The position numbers were made by a program, and so were the translations under genes. Of a DNA stretch of 20,664 bases, positions 1-7,900 are shown one piece after another. This stretch comes from Prevotella sp. (GTDB taxonomy: Bacteria > Bacteroidota > Bacteroidia > Bacteroidales > Bacteroidaceae), in the NCBI GenBank assembly GCA_017442765.1, contig JAFRZC010000175.1, forward strand, positions 1 to 20,664, given 5' to 3'. The notes beneath the pieces are model-generated. The model was not told where the DNA came from. It was given only the letters and a program-made list of their open reading frames with translations, and ran no database searches. The stretch's first letter is position 1. Each line of letters begins with the position of its first letter.

Positions 1-1
1 C

Positions 2-292
2 GCCACCGTGCGCCAGTTTGCCGAGCGCAACGCCATCAACGCCCCCATACAAGGCACTGCCGCCGACATCATCAAGGTTGCCATGATACGCATCCACCGC
101 CGTATGAAAGCCGAAGGCCTGCGCTCGAAGATGATACTCCAGGTACACGACGAACTCAACTTCTCCGTCGTTCCAGAGGAAAAGAGTAGGGTAGAGGCCC
201 TTGTGCTCGAAGAGATGCAGTCCGCCTGCGCCCTCGCCGTACCCCTTACCGCCGACTGCGGCTGGGGCACCAACTGGCTCGAAGCCCATTGA
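2..292 (+). CDS. polA: DNA polymerase I, C-terminal end (partial)
   Basis: This is the last 96 residues of family A DNA polymerase I, which fills gaps and removes primers in replication and repair. The reading frame is open to the left edge, so the start lies outside the window. Visible landmarks are the block NAPIQGTAADIIK, which belongs to the fingers/palm region of Pol I, and QVHDEL, which is motif C with the catalytic His-Asp-Glu. The protein ends about 40 residues after motif C, as usual for Pol I, so the C-terminus is intact. Base composition is GC-rich, unlike the AT-richer cassette that follows. The identification rests on two highly conserved motifs and is secure. Confidence 0.96.
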   Translation, partial: ATVRQFAERNAINAPIQGTAADIIKVAMIRIHRRMKAEGLRSKMILQVHDELNFSVVPEEKSRVEALVLEEMQSACALAVPLTADCGWGTNWLEAH

Positions 293-318
293 GAACAAAC
301 CACAAGAAAGAAATATTA

Positions 319-347
319 CCAAGAATCGGTTAAGATTTGGCTTTTTT
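319..347 (+). terminator. possible intrinsic terminator after polA
   Basis: An imperfect stem (CCAA plus ATC on the left, GAT plus TTGG on the right, with bulges) is followed by a run of six T at 342-347. It lies 27 bp after the polA stop codon and before the putative promoter of the next gene. The stem is short and bulged, so this is a tentative call. Confidence 0.35.
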
Positions 348-381
348 GTTCTACTTCTGTCCAATACTCAATAAAATTGAG

Positions 382-389
382 TAAATTTG
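382..389 (+). promoter_or_regulatory. Bacteroidetes-type -7 element (TAAATTTG)
   Basis: TAAATTTG matches the Bacteroidetes -7 consensus TAnnTTTG exactly and lies 33 bp before the ATG at 423. No clear -33 TTTG sits at the usual 19-21 bp spacing; the nearest TTTG (345-348) is too far upstream. If real, it implies transcription starts near 395 and rules out the upstream in-frame TTG at 387, which falls inside the element, as the methyltransferase start. Confidence 0.45.
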
Positions 390-422
390 CAACCAAATAG
401 TAAGAATCTAAAGCAACAGCGA

Positions 423-1499
423 ATGGCAAACAATAATCTGAATGCAGCAAAAGCCGCAAAGAAAGATGAGTTCTACACACAGTTGGAGGACATCAACAAC
501 GAACTGAGGCATTACCGTGAGCAGTTTCGTGGAAAAACGGTGCTTTGCAACTGCGATGACCCGCGTGTGTCGAACTTCTTCACTTACTTTGCCTATAACT
601 TTGAGTTCTTGGGCTTGAAACGGCTTATCACTACTTGCTACAAGAATCAAGACATGGACTTGTTCAGCCAAAACAAGAGTGAGCAAGCCATCTACTTAAT
701 CTATGACGGCGACAAGAACGGCAACAACATTCCAGATCCAGAGGAAATAGGTATTCATCCGCTGAAAGGCGATGGCGATTTCCGTAGTCGCGAGTGTATC
801 GAACTGCTTAAACAGGCAGACATTGTTGTTACCAATCCTCCTTTCTCGCTGTTTCGTGAGTATGTGGCGCAGTTGATTGAATATGACAAGAAGTTTCTTA
901 TCATTGGCCATCAACGTGCTTTGCAATACAAAGAGATTGTTCCATACATCATGGCAAATAAGATATGGCTTGGTTATGGATTCAAAGGAGGAGCTGCACA
1001 TTTTATTTCAAAATATGATGACGTTGCGACTGCTGGTGACCATAGGGACGGAATGATAAGAGTTTCTGGCGTTGTATGGTTCACCAACCTTGAAACAAAG
1101 AAAAGGCAAGAGAAACTAATCCTTTATAAGACTTACAATCCTAACGATTATCACTTTTACGACAATTACAACGCAATAAACATAGATAAGACGGACGAGA
1201 TACCTTTGGACTATGATGGAGTGATGGGTGTTCCTATTACTTTTATGGACAAATACAATCCAGACCAGTTTGAAATACTTGGCGTTTCAGGTAAATATGG
1301 TTTCGGTTTGGAAAGCACCAGACTTTATGATGATTTCCGAGAGATAAGACCAGACGGAACAGAAACAGGAAGCAGTGGCAAGAAAACTAACGGAAATCCA
1401 ATGATGAAAGGGAGACCAGACAAAGGGAACTACTACAGGAGAGGGGACGAAGAAGTTTATTCTCTCTATACGAGATTATTCATCAAGCATAAGAAATAA
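423..1499 (+). CDS. EcoRI-family adenine-specific DNA methyltransferase
   Basis: Predicted N6-adenine DNA methyltransferase of the EcoRI modification methylase family, 358 residues, using S-adenosylmethionine to mark a DNA site. Visible family signatures are the N-terminal AAKKDEFYTQLEDI block, VLCNCDDPRVSNFF near residues 40-53, and the catalytic motif IV NPPF at residues 138-141. A TTG at 387 in the same frame would add 12 residues, but it overlaps a putative promoter element, so the ATG at 423 is preferred. It is first in a tight four-gene run and is followed after 9 bp by a DUF262-HNH nuclease, which suggests it protects host DNA from that nuclease. Family membership does not prove GAATTC specificity; the target site is unknown. 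Composition is AT-richer than polA or the genes after 4900, consistent with acquisition by transfer. Confidence 0.9.
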   Translation: MANNNLNAAKAAKKDEFYTQLEDINNELRHYREQFRGKTVLCNCDDPRVSNFFTYFAYNFEFLGLKRLITTCYKNQDMDLFSQNKSEQAIYLIYDGDKNGNNIPDPEEIGIHPLKGDGDFRSRECIELLKQADIVVTNPPFSLFREYVAQLIEYDKKFLIIGHQRALQYKEIVPYIMANKIWLGYGFKGGAAHFISKYDDVATAGDHRDGMIRVSGVVWFTNLETKKRQEKLILYKTYNPNDYHFYDNYNAINIDKTDEIPLDYDGVMGVPITFMDKYNPDQFEILGVSGKYGFGLESTRLYDDFREIRPDGTETGSSGKKTNGNPMMKGRPDKGNYYRRGDEEVYSLYTRLFIKHKK

Positions 1500-1508
1500 T
1501 TTAGAACT

Positions 1509-2618
1509 ATGGATATTAAGCAGCAGACAATAAAGGTTCGTGACCTCGTGGAAGGCTACATGAATGACCCAGACCACGGTGTTCGTGGCTATGGTGGTAG
1601 GCTTGACATTCGCCCTCCCTACCAAAGAGAGTTTCGATATGACACGAAGCAGAAGCAGGCAGTTGTGAATACCATTTTGAAAGGTTTTCCGCTCAACATC
1701 ATGTATTGGAGCGTAGTAAATGAGAATCAATTTGAAATGATTGACGGTCAGCAACGCACACTCTCAATTTGCGAATACTTTACGCATGAGTTTAATATCG
1801 AAGATCCAGACCGTGGCATTCTCTATTTCAGTTCGCTTACACCTGACGAACAGCAAAAGATCTTGAACTATGAGTTGACCGTTTACTTTTGCACAGGAAC
1901 GGACAAGGAAAAGCTCGACTGGTTCCGCGTCATCAACATTGCTGGTGAGCGTTTGCTTGACCAAGAACTATTAAATGCCGTCTATGTTGGACCATTCGTA
2001 ACGGATGCCCGTCGCCATTTTTCAAAAGACGGATGCCCTGCATATAAGATGGCCGCAGACTTACTAAATGGTGTTGCTCGTGAACAGGCTTATTTGCACA
2101 CAGTCTTTCAGTGGGCTGCAAGGCGTGAAGGTATCAAAGAAGTTAGCGAATACATGTCGAAGCACAAAGACGATGCCAATGCGAATCAACTTTGGGCTTA
2201 CTTCTCGGCCATCGTGACTTGGGTACGCTCCACGTTCATCAAGTATCGCAAGGAAATGAAGGGCTTGGACTGGGGATTGCTATACGACAACTATCACGAA
2301 AACATATACGATACCGCACAACTGGAACAGCGCATACACGACCTGATGGAGGATGACGAGATTATGAAGAAGTCGGGCATCTATAGTTATGTGCTGAGTG
2401 GCGACCTGCGTGACCTCAGTTTCCGCACTTTCGACAAGAAGCAGAAGCGTGAAGCCTACGAACGGCAGCAAGGCATCTGCGCCCATTGCGGCAAGCACTT
2501 TGAGTTAGAGGAAATGGAGGGCGACCACATTACACCTTGGGCAGAGGGCGGCGTAACGACTGCCGAGAACTGCCAAATGTTGTGCAAGGAATGTAACAGA
2601 AGAAAGGGAGCAAAGTAA
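1509..2618 (+). CDS. DUF262 domain protein with C-terminal HNH endonuclease
   Basis: Predicted nuclease of 369 residues. The N-terminal DUF262 (ParB/sulfiredoxin-like) domain shows IRPPYQREF at residues 34-42, GFPLNIMYW, and DGQQR at 79-83, the motif tied to nucleotide binding or hydrolysis in this superfamily. The C-terminal HNH domain has a four-cysteine zinc site (C324-x2-C327 and C359-x2-C362), D339-H340 as the metal/general-base pair, and N354 and N363 as the remaining HNH-type residues, so it looks catalytically complete. DUF262 paired with HNH nucleases is known from GmrS/GmrD-type type IV restriction, where the HNH is a DUF1524 type; this C4 HNH is different. Its position directly after a DNA methyltransferase suggests it is the restriction partner, which is inference. 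Confidence 0.88.
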   Translation: MDIKQQTIKVRDLVEGYMNDPDHGVRGYGGRLDIRPPYQREFRYDTKQKQAVVNTILKGFPLNIMYWSVVNENQFEMIDGQQRTLSICEYFTHEFNIEDPDRGILYFSSLTPDEQQKILNYELTVYFCTGTDKEKLDWFRVINIAGERLLDQELLNAVYVGPFVTDARRHFSKDGCPAYKMAADLLNGVAREQAYLHTVFQWAARREGIKEVSEYMSKHKDDANANQLWAYFSAIVTWVRSTFIKYRKEMKGLDWGLLYDNYHENIYDTAQLEQRIHDLMEDDEIMKKSGIYSYVLSGDLRDLSFRTFDKKQKREAYERQQGICAHCGKHFELEEMEGDHITPWAEGGVTTAENCQMLCKECNRRKGAK

Positions 2619-2635
2619 TTTAATGCGATTATAAA

Positions 2636-3526
2636 ATGAGTGAGATTATCAAAAATCAACATTATGTATGGAGAAGATATTTGAAGCCTTGGTCAATTGA
2701 AGGAAAAGGCAAACAAATATTTACCTATTTCATGGATAATGATGAGATTGGTAAAACATCTTTGATGAACGTAGCTCAAGAGAGGTTCTTTTACGAAATA
2801 CACGATTTATCAGATATAGAACTTATCGCAGCAAGAAATTATGTAAACACGTTCCCTTCTTTTACAAAAACATATTCAGATGTATTCCTTTTATCATATG
2901 AAGTAGTATCGAAAGGAATGATGTCTGATTATGACAGATTAGAATTCGCAAAAAACAGTTTTGAAAAAACCTTGTCAAGTATTGAACGATATGGAACGAA
3001 CCTTTTGAACTGCAAAAGTCTAAAAGATTTGAAGGATATTCCCAATTTAGACCAATGCGTATTCTATCTTTGTATTCAATATTGCAGAACGAAAAAAATG
3101 AGGATGAACGGAATAAATGGATTTCATGACAGACCTCTGGCGAGCCAATTATTTGACAAGTTATTCCCTTTGACAACTATTTTGTTTGGCACAACTTTAG
3201 CCCACAATATATTCGTTGGTAATTTTAATACCAAATATGTGTTTATAAAGAATGAAACTGATAGTCCCTTTTTAACATCCGACCAACCTGCTATAAATCT
3301 TCTAAGTGATGATTTAGATAAAGACGGCTATGCTAAGTCTTTTGAACTTTATTATCCAACTTCTCCATCAACTGCAATAATGATTACTTTTAGACCAGAA
3401 ATAGAGAAATTCTCCGAGATAATTGCAGATGAAGCATTCGTCAAATACGTGAATAAGAAGATTTGCGAGAATGCATTATCTTTTATCTTTGCTGACAAGA
3501 TAGACAATCTTCATTTTTTAGGATAA
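2636..3526 (+). CDS. DUF4238 domain-containing protein
   Basis: A 296-residue cytoplasmic protein with no signal peptide or membrane segment. The N-terminal NQHYVWRRYLKPW (residues 7-19) and the later DSPFLTSDQPAIN (around residues 208-220) match the characteristic HYVP..yL and SD.P blocks of DUF4238. The biochemical activity of this family is not established as far as I know. It sits 17 bp after the HNH nuclease gene and 17 bp before the GIY-YIG gene, so co-transcription is likely. Its sequence is visibly more AT-rich than the genes on either side, so it may have joined the cassette separately. A role as regulator, effector or accessory factor cannot be chosen from sequence alone. Confidence 0.8.
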   Translation: MSEIIKNQHYVWRRYLKPWSIEGKGKQIFTYFMDNDEIGKTSLMNVAQERFFYEIHDLSDIELIAARNYVNTFPSFTKTYSDVFLLSYEVVSKGMMSDYDRLEFAKNSFEKTLSSIERYGTNLLNCKSLKDLKDIPNLDQCVFYLCIQYCRTKKMRMNGINGFHDRPLASQLFDKLFPLTTILFGTTLAHNIFVGNFNTKYVFIKNETDSPFLTSDQPAINLLSDDLDKDGYAKSFELYYPTSPSTAIMITFRPEIEKFSEIIADEAFVKYVNKKICENALSFIFADKIDNLHFLG

Positions 3527-3543
3527 AACAAAACATCATATAT

Positions 3544-4173
3544 ATGGAATACGGAATAGTTTATCTTTTAACCAATCCTGTAATGCCCGGCCTTGTGAAG
3601 ATTGGCATGACGACACAGGAAGATATAGACAAGAGGATGAAGGAACTCTATACGACGGGCGTTCCCGTTCCCTTTGAGTGCCAATTTGCTTGCAAGGTGA
3701 AGAAAGGCGACTGCGCCAAGATTGAGAAAGCCCTGCACACGGCATTTGCCCCACAGCGCATCAATGCCAACCGTGAGTTCTTCCGCATACAAGTTGAACA
3801 GGCCAAAGCCATTCTTGAACTATTCCACCATACCGACGTGACGGAAGAGGTAAGCGACGAGATAGAAAACGACCTGACCGACGACGACAAGGCTGCATCG
3901 GCAAAGGCACAGATTCACCGCCCACCGCTCAACTTCTACGAAATGGGAATGCAAAAGGGTGATGTGCTTGTATGGAAAGACGACCCAACCGTTTCCGTTA
4001 CGATTGTATCGGAGCGTAAAATCAGCTATGAGGGTGAGGAAACATCTATCAGTGCGCTCTCTGCTCAACTGAAAGGCTACAAGTCCAAACACATTGCCCC
4101 TGGCGCCCACTGGCTCTATAAGGAGAAACTATTGAGTGATATTTACGACGAGACATATCCTTTTGAAGAATGA
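3544..4173 (+). CDS. GIY-YIG nuclease (T5orf172 type) with C-terminal RAMA-like domain
   Basis: Predicted 209-residue nuclease. Residues 1-95 form a GIY-YIG domain of the T5orf172 type: YGIVYLL at 3-9, LVKIGMTT at 17-24, R31, the E61/H65 pair (IEKALH) and NREFF at 76-80 with the likely metal-binding E78. An acidic linker (about residues 96-129) leads to a C-terminal domain (130-209) with GDVLVWKDDPTVSVTI, ISYEGEETSISALS and a terminal HWLYKEKLL block. This pattern resembles RAMA domains, predicted readers of modified DNA found fused to nucleases and methylases. A nuclease linked to a modified-DNA reader beside an adenine methyltransferase suggests sensing of methylation state. The GIY-YIG call is strong; the RAMA call is by pattern only. 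Confidence 0.85.
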   Translation: MEYGIVYLLTNPVMPGLVKIGMTTQEDIDKRMKELYTTGVPVPFECQFACKVKKGDCAKIEKALHTAFAPQRINANREFFRIQVEQAKAILELFHHTDVTEEVSDEIENDLTDDDKAASAKAQIHRPPLNFYEMGMQKGDVLVWKDDPTVSVTIVSERKISYEGEETSISALSAQLKGYKSKHIAPGAHWLYKEKLLSDIYDETYPFEE

Positions 4174-4357
4174 AGATTGATATACTAGACAGAAATTCAA
4201 GGGCCGATTTAATTTCTACTATTTTGGGATTTTGAAATGTAAACTTTTCTTAATTCGGCGGGTGAAATGTTAACGGGTTTTGTTGACTTTTACCTGCAAT
4301 CTGGAGCGCAGGAATGGCATTTTTTATCCTTTCAAGCCCCTTTTATGCCCTCTTCCC

Positions 4358-4371
4358 TCATCTTTCATCCC
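4358..4371 (+). repeat. two tcatcYY heptamers
   Basis: tcatctt is followed directly by tcatccc. This is the same heptamer family as the copies at 4509-4529 and inside the CotH gene at 9549-9576. Confidence 0.5.
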
Positions 4372-4380
4372 GCGTCCGTT

Positions 4381-4488
4381 GCGAAAGGTATATGTTTCGG
4401 AGGGCGAAAGACGGTCTTTTGCAACCCGAAAGATGGTCTTTCGGAGGGTGAAAGCTTATCTTTCGCAAGTGAACGCTCGATCGTTCGC
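4381..4488. repeat. tandem array of five short palindromes, ~22-bp period
   Basis: Five consecutive imperfect palindromes of 19-20 nt begin at 4381, 4404, 4426, 4448 and 4469, separated by 2-3 nt. The best is ccgaaagatggtctttcgg (4426-4444), with perfect 8-nt arms and a 3-nt centre. Arms differ between units but stay paired; for example GAAAG/CTTTC at 4450-4464 becomes GAACG/CGTTC at 4471-4486, a compensating change on both sides. A second array with the same geometry but a different sequence lies at 17748-17876. No protein-coding sense is apparent. Confidence 0.85.
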
Positions 4489-4508
4489 AAAACGAGAATT
4501 GCACACTC

Positions 4509-4529
4509 TCATCCTTCATCCTTCATCCC
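4509..4529 (+). repeat. three tandem tcatccY heptamers
   Basis: tcatcct, tcatcct and tcatccc are directly adjacent. They belong to the same family as the in-gene array at 9549-9576. Confidence 0.7.
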
Positions 4530-4659
4530 TCTTCTGTCTGCGGCAGCAGACACATTGCACACGCATGGTTGAAGAATTTGCGGCCACGGGATTTTTTGTT
4601 GAAAAATCGCCATTCTCCGTGTTAAAAGAGAACGGGGAATTGTAAAAAAATGTTTTTTA

Positions 4660-4784
4660 GACAGAAGGACAATTATTTCGACAGAAGGACATAAGGGCAG
4701 ATTATGAAAAATTTTCTCTCTATGTCTTTTTGTCTAAAAAAATCTGTCTTTATGTCATTATGTCAAAAATCAAGTCTATATGTC
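4660..4784. repeat. cluster of GAC/GTC motifs with 8-bp steps, inverted overall
   Basis: gacagaaggaca occurs twice (4660-4671, 4680-4691), each with two GAC 8 bp apart. Downstream, GTC occurs at 4724, 4732, 4746, 4754, 4762, 4774 and 4782, mostly 8 bp apart. The left part TTTTAGACAGAAGGACA is nearly the reverse complement of the TGTCTTTTTGTCTAAAA segment around 4723-4739, so the cluster could fold back on itself. It lies 80-230 bp upstream of the promoter of the CotH gene. Function is unknown. Confidence 0.6.
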
Positions 4785-4864
4785 GAAAAAACTGCTGTCT
4801 TTGCCTTTCCCCGTTGGCGGCGACCGTTGGTTCTGTCTAAAAATTTGATTTTTTGGTTAAAAAA

Positions 4865-4896
4865 CTTGCGGGGAAGAAGAAAACTTACTACATTTG
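4865..4896 (+). promoter_or_regulatory. Bacteroidetes-type promoter of the CotH gene
   Basis: CTTG (4865-4868) as a -33 element and TACATTTG (4889-4896) as an exact TAnnTTTG -7 element are separated by 20 bp, within the normal Bacteroidetes spacing. The ATG of the downstream gene follows 20 bp after the -7 element, giving a short leader. Confidence 0.65.
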
Positions 4897-4916
4897 CCCG
4901 AAAAGACTAAAAACTG

Positions 4917-7900
4917 ATGAAAAGACTGGTTATTATTCTTATAGCTATTGGATGCCTGGCTTTGGATGGCGGGGCATGGACGGCCGACGACGTGACGGTG
5001 ATTGACGACTTCGCCTCTTACTCGGGCGGGGCACCGCTGGTCTATTGCAAGGCCGACGAGAAGGTTTATGTGATGAACAACCTGGGCGGCTACGAGGAGT
5101 ATGGCATCGTGGAGACGGTTGACGGGCTCGCCGTGCTGAGCGACATGGACATCGCATACATCGAGACGAGCTCGGACATGGCGGGGCTCGGAACGGGCAC
5201 GCCGTATATCAACACGGGCTATGTGTTCAAGGCGAACACGCGCGTGGTCTGCGACTACGAGATTAACGGACATCAGTATAACTATGAGTCGCCGTTCGGC
5301 TCGCGCAACGGCAGCTACTGGAACAACGCGTTCGTGTTTTTCTCGCGCTTCAACCGCATGAACACGGGCAACTTCAACCGCTCGGGCGTGGAGACGCAGG
5401 GCAGCGAGGAGCTGGAGACGGGTGTGCGCTACGTCATCGACGCGGCAGACCAGACTGCCATCATCTTTAAAGCCGACGACATGACCACGCCCTATATGGC
5501 GATAACCACTACGGGAACGGTCGATGACGGCGTGAACAGCATGTATGTCTTCAACCTAAACACGGGCGGCGTCAACGACAACCGCCCCGACGGCTCGCCG
5601 TCGCTGATGAAGCTCTACGGCTTTAAGATCTACGAGGACGACGAGCTGGTGATGGATCTGGTGCCCATCGCCACGACGGCGGGCAAGGCCGGTGTTCGCG
5701 ACAAGGTGTCGGGGCGGCGGTTCTTCTCGGCCACCAGCACGTCGTTTGCCATGAGCCCCGACGGCATCGCGTTTGCCGGCGAGGCACACAGCGGCACCAC
5801 CGTCTATGAGGGCAAGATGGTCAGCTGCACCGCCGACCGCCATTTCTACCGCTATGAGAACGGACAGTGGACAGACCTGGGCAACAGCATGGTGCCCATC
5901 AGCGACGACTCGTACAAGAACATGGAGACGTGGACTTATCCGGAGGGAAAGGAAGACTGCTTCGCCGGTGTGAGCTATGACGAGGTACAGGACAAGAACG
6001 CCATTGCCGACTATGTGGGTACGGGCAACCATGAGCCTTTCTTCCACGAGATACCGACGGAAGAGGGCGAGCGGTATAACTTCAGTTTCACGTTTGGCTG
6101 CGACGAGTGGACAACGTGGGTCACCGGTCGCGGTGCCCGCAGCAATCCCGACAACTATATGCGGGCCATCGTGCTCAACACGGCCATCGCGAGTGTCGGC
6201 TTCACCGAGAACGGCAATCAGCTTGGCGGCACCTACGGTGTGTTGGCAGCCTACTCGCTGCCGCACGAGCAGACCACGGGCCACCAGGTGTCGATGGACT
6301 TCACCGCCGCGCAGGACCACGAGTATCTGCTGTTGCAGTTCGGCTATGTGGCCGACAACACCCCCTACAACTTCCAGTTCGACCACCTGACGGTCAGCAA
6401 GTATGAGACTCCGGAGAAATACAACCTGATGCCGTATCTGTCGGGGCTGATACAGGTGGCCGAGGCCAGCGAGGTGGCTCAGAACCCGAGGCTTGTGGAG
6501 GCCGTCAACGCCGCCCGTGCCTTGCTCGACAGCGACGACACCGATGCGCAGCGGCAGGCCTACGACGCACTCCACGACGCGCTTGAGGCCGCCCTTAACA
6601 ACGTGAGCCCGCCCGAGACAGGCGACCTCATGGTCAACGAGCTGATGGCGGCCAACGTCGATATGTTCATGAGTCCGGCCTACAATTTCAACAGTTGGCT
6701 TGAGCTCTACAACACCACCGACAAGGTGATTGACCTCAGCGGCTGCTACCTGAGCGACGATGCCACGAACCTCACGAAGTGGAAGATGCCCGAGACCATC
6801 GGCAAGGTGCCCGCCCACGGTTATAAGGTTGTCTGGATGGGCGACAACGACATCAACACCAACCAGGCCCCCTTCAAGCTGGAGTACGAGGGCGGTGAAC
6901 TGTTCCTCTGCGACAGCGAGGGCAATGAGCTCCTGCACATCTACTATCCCGAGGCTGTCAGCCGCACCTCCTACGCCTGTACGACCGACGGCAGCGACAA
7001 CTGGAGCTTCACGGCCGAGCCTACGCCCGGCGCGTCGAACAACAATGCGCCCTACGCCGAGCAGCGGCTCCTGGCACCTGAGGCCACACCCGAGGGCGGA
7101 CTCTTCGAGGGAACGGTCAGCATCAGCGTGAACATTCCTACGGGCACCACGCTCCGCTACACCACCGACGGCACGACACCCACGATGACCAACGGCGAGA
7201 CCAGCCTGACCGGACTCTTCACCGCCGACCGCACGATGACCTATCGCTTCCGCCTCTTTGCCGACGGACTGCTGCCCAGTCCGGTCACAACCCGCTCCTA
7301 CGTCTATCGCGACTACGACTTCACGCTGCCCGTCATTGTTGTATCGACCGACGACGACTATCTCTACGACAACACCATCGGCGTCTACGTGAAAGGCACC
7401 AACGGGCGCACCGGCAATGGACAGTCGACCCCAGCCAACTGGAACATGGATTGGAACCGGCCTGTCAACTTCCACTATATCCTGCCCGAGACCAGCACCT
7501 CTCCTTCGGGGGGAGGCCGGGAGGGGGCTGTAGCCGTGAATCAGGATGTCGATTTCTCCATCTCCGGCGGATGGACGCGGTCGAACAGCGTCAAGTCGTT
7601 CAAACTCAAGGCCGACCATGTGTATGAGGGGCGCAACACCATCGACTATCCCTTCTTCACCGCCAAGCCCTTCAACCGCAACAAGACGCTGCAGATTCGT
7701 CACGGCGGCAACGACTCCTACAGCCGCATCAAGGACGCTGCCCTGCACGAGATTATCCAGCGCTCGGGCATCGACCTCGACGTCATGTCCTACCAGCCCG
7801 CCGTCCACTACCTGAACGGCCGGTACATGGGACTCATCAATGTGCGCGAGCCCAACAACAAAGACTTCGCCTTTGCCAACTGGGGACTGACCAAGGACGA

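Larger units (their letters stand above)
4174..4916. other. 743-bp gene-free stretch rich in repeats
   Basis: No convincing gene is present. The open frames here are made of low-complexity repeat DNA and match no protein pattern I know. The stretch holds tcatccY heptamers (4358-4371, 4509-4529), a tandem palindrome array (4381-4488), a GTC/GAC octad cluster (4660-4784) and the promoter of the next gene (4865-4896). Near 4232-4280 two copies of TGAAATGTwAAC lie close together, of unknown meaning. A weak hairpin (AGAAATT 4191-4197 with AATTTCT 4211-4217) follows the GIY-YIG stop but has no T-run. Confidence 0.7.

Noticed and set aside
387..422. Twelve-codon N-terminal extension of the methyltransferase from a TTG start
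   Set aside because: The TTG lies inside a TAAATTTG promoter-like element, and the family-like N-terminus begins at the ATG at 423.
2942..2947. GAATTC inside the cassette as evidence of EcoRI specificity or site avoidance
   Set aside because: I found GAATTC at 2942, 14702 and 18818 by eye. A few sites in 20 kb says nothing about the methyltransferase target.
4267..4645. Two overlapping frames of 101 and 121 codons on the + strand
   Set aside because: They are composed of palindrome-array and heptamer repeat DNA, with low-complexity translations and no family match.
4704..4910. 68-codon frame on the + strand
   Set aside because: It is built from the GTC-octad repeat and the promoter region, giving a K/S/F-rich peptide without protein-like features.
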